DNA of 64,000 bases, from the NCBI GenBank assembly GCA_005784505.1, contig VCAZ01000008.1, forward strand, positions 3,769,763 through 3,833,762, in the 5' to 3' direction. The translations under genes and the position numbers were made by a program. Under the pieces are notes generated by a model. It did not search any database. It was not told the DNA's origin and was given only the letters and a program-made list of their open reading frames with translations. Positions 39,601-50,000 of the stretch are shown in pieces (position 1 is the stretch's first letter; every line of letters begins with the position of its first letter). The stretch is from Bagarius yarrelli (lineage: Eukaryota > Chordata > Actinopteri > Siluriformes > Sisoridae).

Positions 39601-42260
39601 TGTATTAGGTGTGTTCTGTAATTTTTTTGAATGCGTTTGTTTAGTGTTGCTTATTAATAACTTTTATTTATGTTTCTGACAAGATGGTTTCTAAACAAAG
39701 ATTTAAAGCATGCAACACTTTTGTAGTAAATGCATTAGAGACTTGCATGTCAAGCAGTAGCAGATAAAAGTTCAGCCATGAATCATTAAATGATGTTAAT
39801 TAGATTAGAATAATTATAGTCTAAAGCTTGAATGCAGTGAGTCTTATTCTTAATCAAACCATTTTATAAGTGTATAATTAATGATAATAAAATCTAATTA
39901 ATAATTTATTTATTTTTTAACATCACAGCAACAAGTTTTATATTCGTCATTTTTGTTGTTGTAAAGGCCTTTCTAGAATTTAACAGTGAACAAGAAGCCA
40001 AAGCAATGGTCCGTTTCTACAACGGGAATGTCATGCCATCCGTGTGTGGAAAATCGGTTAAGATTTATCATTCCATGACCTACGCAACCATCCAGGTGAG
40101 CAACGTTATTCCTCTCTGCAGTGAAACAATGCTAATTCAGTTTAAAGTAACCTGTTGAATTTTCTGCAAACACTACAGAGTGGCAAAGTCGTGTACATTG
40201 GACACCTTCCCCCTTTTAAATCCTCAGACGCATCCTTTCTGAAGATCGCAGAGCCTTTTGGAAAAGTCCGACGTTACTATCTGAATCGGTCCCGCTGTGA
40301 GGTAACTGCCAAATCGCTATATTAATGACTCGCGTCATGTCTTTACTGTAACACCCGCATGATGTTCTGGCTTTGTGCGTTTGCGTGCAGTGCTTCCTTG
40401 AAATGGAGAGGGGCGAGGACGCAGAAAGATTTGTTGAGGAAACACGACTGAACCCGCTTAAATTTGAAGGCAAACGCTTGCTCGTCTACATCAGCAGGAA
40501 GTACAAGCAACTTAAACATGGGTTCGTGCTCACTTCCTCTTGTGTACAATCTTTTATCTCCAGCACCTAAATACACACCCAAAAACAATTCAGATTTAAT
40601 TTGTCATAATTTAATAGGAATGTGACTGTAATTGACTGTCCATTTTTAAATGATGCTCGGCAACACTGGTATTTATAGAATACATTGATGGATATTTTCT
40701 AAAATAATCTGCCTGGTACAGTTTTGAGATTTTTGTCGGCATTGAGTTAAAGAACTATGTGATTTGCTCTTATAAATGAATTACTATTGGTTTTATATAA
40801 CTATGGATATGTGTTTTTTTTTTTGTTTTTTGTATATTTGTATTACTAATTTGTTTTTTTTTAACCAAATAGTAACTTTATCAATATAAATTATGTTTTT
40901 CTTGTCGTGAATTTAGCCATTACTGCTTACATGGTGTAAAATTATAAATAAATTTGTACATTTATTGTGTACATTTATTGTGTACAATAAAGTGTCCCCA
41001 TGTATTTGCATGTTTAATTTTTAAAGCTAATTTTTGCTGATTAACTTTTTTTCCATGGCAGACACAGACCACCGACTGCAGAAGACAAACGGCCAGCCAA
41101 GAGGGAGCACTCTGAGGAGAGAGAAGAAACTCAAAGCAGCTCCTCAACAAAAACCACCAATGTGAATGATGAGGAACCTCCAACCAAAAAAGCTAGAGAG
41201 GAGAAGCCTAGTGAGGAGAAAGATCTGAATATACCTGAGGACGAGGAGGAGGAGGAGGAGGGGGAGAGGGAGAATAAGAAGGAAGAGGAGCAGCAGGAGG
41301 AGGAGGAGAAAGTGGAGGGTGAAACTGGTGAAAATAATGTAGAAGTAGAAAACGCAGAGGAAAACAGCACTTCCACAACAGAAACTCAAAACGGACACCA
41401 CATAACAGAGGTCCGTGTTGAGTTTTCGGTTTGTTTTTATCTCCATAACCTTTCTTTTTTTTTTTTTAATCTTATTTCTTTTTATTTGGCAGAAGGTTGA
41501 GAGTGACATCGATGTTGCTCCTATTGAGTCTTTATCTGTTGCATCCTCTGCTGGCGTGTGTGAAAAGAGCCAAGAGCCGACTGAAGCCCCCACACCTCCG
41601 ACTGAGTCTGTCAAACAGCCTGAAAACACTACAGATGCTCTCGGTTCATATGAGCCAAACGTCCCAGTGGGTAAGTCATTATTTATGTGTCAAAACCGAA
41701 ATCTAAATGACAGCCTGACTCCATAAAGGAGAAACTGTGCTTTAAATTCTAGTTACAATTCCTTTCACCCCCAGCTGGTTATTGTGTGTATAAGAGGATG
41801 AGTACTTTATAAATGTAGTAAGAAACGGAAGTGTGATGGTGTCATTTAGTTTTAATAACTCTATGATGTTACATTATTTCTTAGTTAGAATGTGAAAGAT
41901 TTCATTCTAGCAGCACTTCAATCACTAACAGCACTTCTATTATTTTTAGGTGTGGAATTTGTGAAGATGGGCTACTACTGTAGAGTGTGCTTCCTGTTTT
42001 ACTCTAATGAAGACACTGCAAAAAAGGTTCACTGCAGCAGCCAGGCTCACTATGAAAAACTCAAGGTGATTTTACACGACACGTGTTTTTATATATGTAT
42101 ATGTGAGAGTTTGATATTTGTGAGATCTGCATTAAAAACAAATATAAAAATTATTTAAACTGTGTTTTTTTTTTTAATGTAACTTACTTTTTTTTCTACT
42201 TCTTAGAAACACTTGGAGAAAGAAAAGGCCAAAACACAGAGTAACCGTGAGAAGAACTGA
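33639..42260 (+). CDS. matr3l1.1: Gene A: matrin-3-like protein with four RRM domains
   Basis: Twenty coding exons by eye: 33639-34418, 34793-34854, 35144-35182, 35596-35696, 35939-35997, 36591-36704, 37212-37337, 37495-37650, 37760-37884, 37970-38495, 38909-39029, 39185-39204, 39458-39580, 39967-40095, 40179-40301, 40391-40521, 41062-41410, 41493-41670, 41950-42065, 42207-42260. All junctions are GT-AG and in phase, giving about 1,143 aa (human MATR3 is 847). In order: matrin-3 homology segment (residues ~75-115, FASLGLSPNDLDAL and LPQLIMQLKNRK); matrin-type zinc finger (C249, C252, H265, H271); RRM1 from ~348; RRM2 from ~443; Ser-rich then acidic linker; DEFVTLDELAEE; RRM3 from 744; RRM4 from 828; basic signals KRPAKRE and PPTKKARE; acidic stretch; C-terminal zinc finger (~1089-1126). 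The family is nuclear and binds RNA/DNA in splicing and matrix organisation; that role is inferred. The symbol follows the zebrafish name from memory. Confidence 0.85.
36591..37884 (+). other. Gene A: first RRM pair (RRM1-RRM2)
   Basis: Four exons encode two RRMs, each split by an intron between the second and third structural elements. RRM1 begins RSRVVVVKYDEKP and has AFLELATHEEALAMTNYY. RRM2 begins GPVVFFSNLP and has AFVQMSNSEDAEMLVKYY. RRM1 resembles human MATR3 RRM1 in the AF(I/L)E(M/L)AT(T/H)E(D/E)A block. RRM2 resembles the single intact upstream RRM of genes B and C. Confidence 0.8.
39458..40521 (+). other. Gene A: second RRM pair (RRM3-RRM4)
   Basis: Again four exons with the intron at the same place in each RRM. 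RRM3 begins GLRVVNVVGFKRGYGYLDEI, close to the human RRM1 start with its F-x-RG. RRM4 begins GKVVYIGHLPPFKSSDASFL and has EPFGKVRRYYL, close to human RRM2. This pair therefore looks like the ancestral matrin-3 pair. The first pair looks like the addition, or like something lost in mammals. Confidence 0.8.
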
Positions 42261-42338
42261 ACATGAAGGAGTGTATTTCCTCTACTTGCTGTACAGTATC
42301 GAGTTGTGCATGAGTCTTAGTTTGATTAGTCTCCTCCT

Positions 42339-42507
42339 ATTAAAGGATTGATTTTTAGGTTCATTCTTTAATTTACTCACTGACTGTTTTTCTTATGTGT
42401 GTATTAGAGACGTTTCCTTGTTCTCAGTAGAACACAGCCCTTTTATGGCTTACTGTTGTGATTTATTTTTTAATCGCTGCTTTTGTTTAACCTTTTGTTT
42501 AAATAAA
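42339..42507 (+). terminator. Polyadenylation signals of gene A
   Basis: An ATTAAA at 42,339-42,344 and an AATAAA at 42,502-42,507 lie within 250 bases after the stop codon. Confidence 0.6.
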
Positions 42508-43179
42508 CAAAAACATTCAACACACGGACCGTTTCCTGATTGTGAACGATTCATATACAATCCTTTTAAATATTTAGCATTTTTGTATTGGTTTTAGTTT
42601 TTCATACAATTTAGTGTAGAAAAAATTGAGGTAATTAATGTTTTTAATTGAGTTAACTGCAATATGTAAAAGATTTAGTTTGCAGGTCAGGTCATGTTGG
42701 ATATTAATGTCTGGTGCTGTAGAAATATTCTTCTTTTAATTTCTATATGAAAATGATTCCTCTGTCCAATCATGAAATAGCTTCGTGTACTGCATCCACC
42801 CGTATGACATCAGAAGCTGGTTCTAAACGATATTAATGAACATTCATATTAATGGCATTTTTTTATCCTTTTTCTTTTTTAATAATTGTTATAATACAAT
42901 CAATAGGTATTCTTAAACATCATGCTTGTCTAATTATTTTTGGTATATAGGTGTTTAATTTAAAAATTATATGCCAAAAAGTAAAATTAGATCCATTGTC
43001 TGCTTCTTTGGTGTCGTATTTGATTTAAAGCGTTTTAAAGGTTTTGTGCCAGAAGATTCAAGTCACTTGCGGTGTCTGAGGTGTTTATTTTAAGAGAAAC
43101 ATGGAGTAGCCACTATTTCAACTCCTGGAAATAAAGTATAACAAATTAAAACTTTGGTTTTGGCCATTATTTAATATTT
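42508..43179. other. Intergenic sequence between genes A and B
   Basis: AT-rich; nothing recognised. Confidence 0.45.
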
Positions 43180-43535
43180 ATGCCTACTTACAGCATTTGG
43201 TAGACACCCCAATCCAGAGTGACATTTATTTTATTGATACAATCGAGCAATTGGGGGGTTAAGGTCCTTCTCAGGTGACCAGCAGTGGTGCCTTGGTGGT
43301 GCTGTGACCTGAACTTACAATCTCCAGTTAGCAGTTTACATTTACAGCATTTGGCAGATGCCCCTTATCCAGAGCCACTTAATTATTCCCTGTTATACAA
43401 CTCAGCAATTAGGGGTTGAGGGCCTTGCCTTGTCCAGGGGCCCAGCAGTGGTGGCTTGATGGTGCTGGGAATCGCACCCGGGTCTTCAAGTTGGTAGTCC
43501 AACACTTTAACCACTGCGTTACCACCCTGTTTAAC
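43180..43535 (+). repeat. Two tandem copies of the SINE-like repeat
   Basis: Copy one starts with 'tacagcatttggtagacacc' (about 43,190-43,335) and copy two with 'tacagcatttggcagatgcc' (about 43,339-43,530). Copy two continues through 'gggccttgcc', 'cccagcagtggtggcttgat', 'ggtgctgggaatcgcacccg' and 'ctttaaccactgcg'. The 'gggaatcgcaccc' word resembles a reversed tRNA B box, which fits a tRNA-derived SINE. Confidence 0.65.
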
Positions 43536-43792
43536 ACCATGACCACCTTTTTAATAATACATAACTTGTTTTTAGGGGCTACCAAAGTAGAGAACGTTAT
43601 ATTGGGGCTACTTGCTACACCAGGTTCAGCAAGGTTTAGGAGCCACTTTTACAAGGTTTTTTTTGTATTTTTGTACAGAAAACGTGTTATTTAAAAATAT
43701 ATATAAAACATTTTAATGACACTGTAAATTTTGGTGTTTTTGGTTGAGAATGAATGAAAGCTTACTGTGTATCTTTATTCCTCGTTTTACAG

Positions 43793-43892
43793 CAAGACTT
43801 TTACTTTGCCGTTCGGTTTTTTTTTTTTTCGAATGGAGGCATTAGCATTATCCGCCTCGCTACGCTGAATTCAGGACATTCAACAAAACCCG
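43793..43892 (+). promoter_or_regulatory. Gene B untranslated exon 1 and promoter region
   Basis: The stretch begins near 'caagacttttactttgcc' and ends at a donor (cccg|gtatgt). The first exon of gene C (53,992-54,079) starts with the same 'gacttttactttgcc' and has the same length range, 'ctacgc' segment and donor position. The 'ttacag' in front is also shared, so the true transcription start may lie within or just upstream of it. Confidence 0.5.
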
Positions 43893-43900
43893 GTATGTGT

Positions 43901-43909
<9 letters not shown>

Positions 43910-43935
<26 letters not shown>
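43910..43935 (+). repeat. (GT)n microsatellite
   Basis: GT run just inside intron 1 of gene B. Confidence 0.85.
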
Positions 43936-44296
43936 TTGTTTGCTTTATATTTTGTAACTTTAAGTGTCTGCAGACGGAAAAACCGACGGCTTTTATTCAC
44001 AACGGTTATAAAGTAGTTAATTCGATGTTCCTCCACTGAGGGAATATGTGTATGTGAGCTAACGTTTATAGCCGCGGGTTTATATTAAACATGTCGATGT
44101 TTATCTGTTCCATGAATAAATTTCACACGTTTGTATAATTGTAGGAAAAATATAAGAAATGGAAACACTTAAAACTGTTTATAATCGCTTTAATTGGCAA
44201 TGTCGGCCTTCAGTGTGTGTGTTTTTTGTTGTTGTTATAACTATAACGTTACAGTATCAACCACAGGAGACGCCAAGCAGCCATTCAGTACAATGA

Positions 44297-44299
<3 letters not shown>

Positions 44300-44334
<35 letters not shown>
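44300..44334 (+). repeat. (CA)n microsatellite
   Basis: CA run of about 17 units. Confidence 0.85.
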
Positions 44335-44339
<5 letters not shown>

Positions 44340-44351
44340 TACAGCTGTTGT

Positions 44352-44545
44352 ATAGTCATCATTTACATTTACAGCATTCGGCAGACATTTTTATCCAGAG
44401 CGACTTACATTTATCTCTTTTACACAACTGAGCAATTAGGGGTTAGGGGCCTTGCTCAGGGGCCCAACAGTGACAACTTGTTGGTGCTGGGAATCGAACC
44501 CCAATCTTCTAATTATCAGTCTAACAGCCTAACCACCACACTCAA
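44352..44545 (+). repeat. SINE-like repeat, well preserved copy
   Basis: Complete set of landmarks: 'tttacagcattcggcagaca', 'tccagagcgacttacattta', 'gcaattaggggttaggggcc', 'ggtgctgggaatcgaacccc' and 'cctaaccaccaca'. Confidence 0.7.
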
Positions 44546-44559
44546 ATAAAATTATATGC

Positions 44560-44560
<1 letters not shown>

Positions 44561-44584
<24 letters not shown>
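44561..44584 (+). repeat. Poly-C tract
   Basis: Run of about 24 C residues. Intron 1 of gene C has poly-C tracts followed by similar sequence (54,622-54,780). Confidence 0.9.
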
Positions 44585-44592
<8 letters not shown>

Positions 44593-45526
44593 GGTTGGTG
44601 TGCCCTCTTACCTCTCCATCATTCTCCACTGTGTTAATGTGTCACCAAAGGAGCAGAACTAAACTGACCGCTAGGCCAAACGTCTCTGCATCACAAGACA
44701 CATGAGAGCAAAGAAGTCCAACAGTAGGACAGATAATAATACCACAGAATGTTTACATCCCCATCCTATTCCTGGATTAGTTCAAATCCCATGTTTAGTT
44801 AACATTAATGGCGGAACCGGCCCACGGCATAGGTGAATGTGTTCACTACTAAAAAGTGTCAGATCAGTGATTATATTGCCATCATTTTCAGTAAATCACC
44901 AACTACATTGTTTTATTTGAGTTACTTTTAAAAAGTGGTGCTTTAACAGCAACTTTAATGAAAGGTCAGTGGTTAAGGTCTGTACTGCTGATTGGAAGGG
45001 TGTGGGTTCAATTCCCAGCACCACTGTCAGCACCACTGTCCAGTTAGATAAAAAAATAAAGAGATAAACGCGAGTAACTCTGACTAACGGAGTCTGCCGG
45101 ATATCATAAATGTACTATTAACTGTTTATAGCTGTTTTAGATGTTTGTAGATGTTTGTAGATGTTGCATGTAGTTGTATGGAACTCCTAACAGTTTTGGT
45201 ATTCCCATTTCTTTATTCATCAGCTAACTGATGAATATTTGTGTTTTTTATGCCTTATAAAGTTATTAAAGCAGTCCAGGCAGTGATGTGAGTTCTTGTA
45301 GTCTAATCATTGGGAGTAGGAACTAAAATAAAGTATATAATTAATTTTGATGATCAATAATATAATTGATTGCTAAGAATATAAATGTTTACAGCGCTGA
45401 GAAATCTCATTAGAGCACCTGATAAAGGACTTTAACCAAAGCCTTGAGAAAGCCTACAGGCACAGATGTATGTTTAATGTTTAATATACATAGACCATGT
45501 CCCAATACCCACGCTACACTCTAGAA
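44585..45526. other. Gene B intron 1, partly homologous to gene C intron 1
   Basis: The first 200 bases ('catcattctccactgtgtt', 'caaagaagtccaacagtagg', 'ataataataccacagaatg') match gene C around 54,640-54,790 ('catcatcactgtgttcatt', 'caaagaagtccaataataat', 'ataatatttccacagagctg'). Beyond this I see nothing to annotate. Confidence 0.5.
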
Positions 45527-45708
45527 CAGGGGTGTCCAAACTCAGTCCTGGAGGGGTTTAGCTCCAACACTAATCAAACGCACCTGAATCACCTAATCAA
45601 GGTGTTGCTAAGTAGACTTGAGACTTACAGGTAGGTGTGTCAAGGCAAGTTAGAGCTTAATTCTGCAGGACACCAGCCCTCCAGGATTGAGTCTGGGCAC
45701 CGCTGCCC
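45527..45708. mobile_element. hAT-like MITE, near-complete copy
   Basis: Starts 'caggggtgtccaaactcagt', contains 'ctaatcaaggtgttgctaag' and ends near 'ggcaccgctg'. The ends are imperfect inverted repeats, as in the well-known fish hAT-type repeat. A related fragment is at 9,296-9,449. Confidence 0.65.
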
Positions 45709-46767
45709 TAAGGTCTTTCATGAAAGTGATAAGTGCGAAGGGAAACAAGGGCACTGACGTACAGAATTGGGACGTCACCCTTCTGTGTCATACATCATTG
45801 CTACGTCATTGTACAGATACCCCTCAGAAAAAAATGGCGGTGCCGGTAGTCACGCTGTACGCAGTACTGCTGTTAAAAAATGATAATTACATAAATAAAC
45901 TTTTACTTACACTTAACTTTCCTATCATTGTCCATCTTGTTGCGCTGTTTCCAAAAGTTTGCCAGAACTGCTCGGCTTTTGTTTTTCTTCACTGGTTTAA
46001 AGCGTCACACCTTCAGATAAATTCTGGGTAATATCGTTGAGCAATATCGTCCGCTTGGAGTCACGCTTACAGAAAGTGTGCATTGAGGGCACAATTAGGT
46101 CAAACAGAAGAAACTAGCCAGCGAATTAGGACAACCTATGCACTTTCATCCCTCAGCGGGAACCTGCAAATGAGGGGCACAAGGGTGCAAGTGCTGGTAT
46201 TGGGACAGGAGTATTGAGATGGGCAGGTCATGGACGGTCAGCTGAAAGTGAATTGATTAACACAAAAAAACAGAAAAATAAAACTTTCACTGTATTATTA
46301 AACTTGGTAATTATTCCACAAATCACATGTGCTCTAAAATGTGTGGTGCAGTTGACATTACACATCCTGTAATATGACTATTGTGGATGCACACATTGCG
46401 ATATCAATGCTGAAACAATATATTGTGCAACCCTACTTTTGGGTAAAGTATTTAGATGATTTTTATAGTACCAACAGAACCATCTGACATGTAGGTCTGT
46501 CAAGTGAATTAGAGCCCTGGATGCTGAAACTGCTTTACTATGTAATGTGATACTATTGTTATCGTAGCCGTTAATTCTTTGTTTCAAGAGCAGGATGATC
46601 TGCAGTTTGTTGGTCTTGTTTGGGTGACATCTGGAGTGTAGTCTGCAATTCATAAATAGACCAGTAAAGAGAGGATCTTTACTAAATACATGCCTGCCTT
46701 AAAAATGTCTTTCAGAACAAAAAACAGCATCTAGCTACTGTTGAATTCATCAACACACCCATTTCAG

Positions 46768-46843
46768 AATCTCAGTGTGATGGTGTTAGATATGCTTGCC
46801 TAATTCACTAGTCTGAATGTTAATGCTTTACTGATGCTTGGAG
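46768..46843 (+). other. Gene B untranslated exon 2
   Basis: Acceptor 'cccatttcag' and donor 'ttggag|gtaagt' are both shared with gene C exon 2 (55,461-55,540). The exon itself is clearly homologous ('cagtgtgatggtgtt' versus 'cagtgtgacggtgtt', 'actgatgcttggag' in both). It carries short upstream open frames, one of which (starting MLGG) crosses into exon 3. Confidence 0.65.
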
Positions 46844-47039
46844 GTAAGTCCTAGTATGTTGACTCATTTCTTGGCTACACGAAGAGCCTTGAGTGAATGA
46901 TTTTCTTCTTATCTACAAACTTTATCAACAGGTAAATTGTAGCCTTCAAATCGACAAACATCAGCTCCTCCTTCCTCTTCTTGCTGATCAGCTGCTTCAT
47001 TCGATCGTTTTGTCGCTTGATAATCGCCAACCCGAAACC

Positions 47040-50000
47040 ATGTCCCAGAAACACCCCTACACAATTAGAGGGGATGACTTTCAGTCACATGAAGACATGC
47101 ACGGAGACTCGTACCAAAGACAGTCTAGTATGTATCGGCCAAGTGTTAGATCCTTGTCTCAAGAGCAAACGCGCTCTACAACCTTTTCAAACAGAACTGT
47201 AGATTCTTCTGTCCAGCTACCCGGGGCTTTGTCATTTCTTTACAGCTGTGGTCTAGACTCCAGCGACATTGCCCACCTTGCAGAGATTCCTGAGCATCTC
47301 TTTACAGCTGAGACACTTTCAAGCCTGCTTTCACAGATCAAAGAACGTAAATTGTCAAGGGCATCCACATCATCATCGTCATCATCTAGGCCAAGCACAA
47401 GTCAGACTTACGATACCTTGAATCATGCCTGGGAGGGTAGCACCCATACCACATCTGTTGAGTATCCGATTGATCGGCCTGCACCTCCAGTTTACCCTGC
47501 TCCTCCAAAGCAAGGTAAAACCTGGCAAGACTGCTGGGAAAATCCCAGACAAAGATCAAGCAGTAGAAGCAGCAGCAGTAGTGTCCCAGACTACAATGTC
47601 TATAAGAACACCATTCGAGATCACAGGGCCAAAGTATCACAGGGCTCCTCGTCACGCTCTTTCATTGACAGCAGACCGAAGCCTTTACTTTCTCTGAAAT
47701 TGGAGCCACCTGTTGTTGAGCCTACTAGGAAGGAAACCTCAGACTTCCATTGCAAAATTCCCCACGATTTTCCTCATGTGTGTCATCTCTGTGACATTTC
47801 TGTCTGTTCGACAAAGGTAAGTAGAGTCATGAGTTTTCATACAGCTATCATTATCACCTTGCCACCAAACCAACTAAAGATGTAAATTAATCAGCTTTGG
47901 ACGCTCAGGTAAGTTTATTAGGTAACGCTGTTATCTTTGTACGTATTTTAATATATGTTCCTTGGGCAAGTTAGATCTATTTTTAACCCTGGACTTGTTG
48001 TTTAAGATAATGTTGATATTTATGTTCAAGTTTATGATTATATCATTTCAGCAAAAAAAATGATTTACATGGGAAAGGATATAGCTGTATTGCTATATAG
48101 TATTTAAAAACACATACGTGTATAGAAAAGAAAAAATATATAAAAAGAAATATTAAAGTTTAAACGGTAATCAAGTCATTTATTTTGGATGAAGTAGGCT
48201 GTCCAATTTAGAATTAATATCTGAAAAGCTGGTAACCTCCATTTAATATTTCTGCTGACGTTCTAATGTAGACTAATGGCTTGGTATTGAGCAGGATAAA
48301 ACTGAATGTTGATTATTTCTTTATGCATTTATTTTATAAATATTTAACATTTTTACAAAACAAGTGTAATGGCTGCCTTGTGTTTTAACCCATTGATCAT
48401 TAAAAGCTTTTCTAATTGAGTTTCATCGTCATTTTCTATTTTAAATATAACTGCATTGTATATAACCTAAAAACCTGCTGTTGGACGTAATTATTTTTAT
48501 GTAGCATCTCAACAGGAGTAGAGATTTATTTTTGTGTTTTTCGCTGTTTGTTTGTAGGACTGGTTTTCTCATGTTCGAGGTAACAACAACCATGTTAAAA
48601 GTCAGCTTGATCTTCTAAAAAGGTAAGATTATATTCGATTATATTATATTATATTATATATTATATTATATTATTATTTTATTTTCATTTTATTTTTATT
48701 TCATTATAACTGTGTAATAACTATATAGTTTTGGTGGCCAGAGTTTAGTTTGCTGGTGAATTGATCATAATTTTTTTTTTTTTTTTTTTTGGTACCCAAA
48801 GTGGGCACAATCTGTTGATTTTCCTGGCAGGTAAATAAATAAATTATTTGTTTAACCTTCTTTTGCAGAAAGTAAAAAGCAGTTTAACTGTTTAATATAA
48901 TCAGACTACTTTGAAAGAATGCATATTAGTTTCACAATTTTATTCTTCATAAAATATGTTGTTACCTATTAAAATGTGTACTAGCAAAAAAAGTGGATGC
49001 ATGCACTTTAGTTTTACAATTTTATTCTTCATAAAAGGTTACCTATGTAAAATGTTACCTTACTTCTGCAAAAAAAGTGGATGCATGACTTTGTTATATT
49101 TTTATAATTTCAGGAATGAAAGCTTTAAAGGTAAAAGTCTCTTTTTTTATCTAGTTAAAACCACTATACAATCGGCTGTTGTGACGATGCTGTTTTACTC
49201 AGGCTGGGGTTCCCTTCTTTTTTACCTTGTGGACACAAGATTGCACTACATACCTCGTTCATTTATCTAGCGTGCTGAATTGTGCATGGCTTCTAACTAA
49301 TCTGATTGGTTTAAAACCACCATAAATAGTATAGTTTCTAGTGTAATGTTCTAAACAGCCTGACAAACTGGAATTCCGGTTGCCAAATAGTTTCAAAGAC
49401 TACTAAGTCTGAAGCGATCATTGGGTTGATAAAAGTATTATTTTATTTCAATTTCCTTTTAGTGTACAAAGTGCCAACCAAGACAGAGGCCTCCGATTTC
49501 AATGGAATCGCCCCCCCAGTTTTTCCTTACTTGTGTGTTCTCTGCAACATCACTGTCTTTTCTGAAAAGGTGAGTGAATGCAACATTACTACATAATCTT
49601 ATATTCACATTTACACACAAAACAGCATATAAGCTAATATTCTTTGCTATCTGATGTATAAAATGTTTTTTCTTTTTCGTAGGACTGGTCTGCACACGTT
49701 ACAGGTGGTCAGCATGCTCAGAGTCAGCTTGATCTTATGGCAAAGTGAGTCAGTCATTCAATCTGCACTGGATGCACTTTAAAATTGGTTTTATATCTAA
49801 AACTAGAAACATACTACTAACTTTTTTTCTAGAGATATCCAGACTTTACAGGCCTAACTTACCTTCATAAAGAATTCTAGGCATGGCATGCAGAACTCAT
49901 CGAAATATACTTAGTTGATATTTAGTTGTTATATATTTAGAAAAACAAAAAAACAACAGTCAGTGGCAGTGTAATTAATATAGACATGATATACTATAGT

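Noticed and set aside
41144..41629. 161-residue minus-strand frame rich in Leu and Ser
   Set aside because: It is the shadow of gene A's Glu-rich exon on the opposite strand.
45687..46031. 114-residue open frame between genes A and B
   Set aside because: It starts inside a hAT-like MITE and has no recognisable domain.
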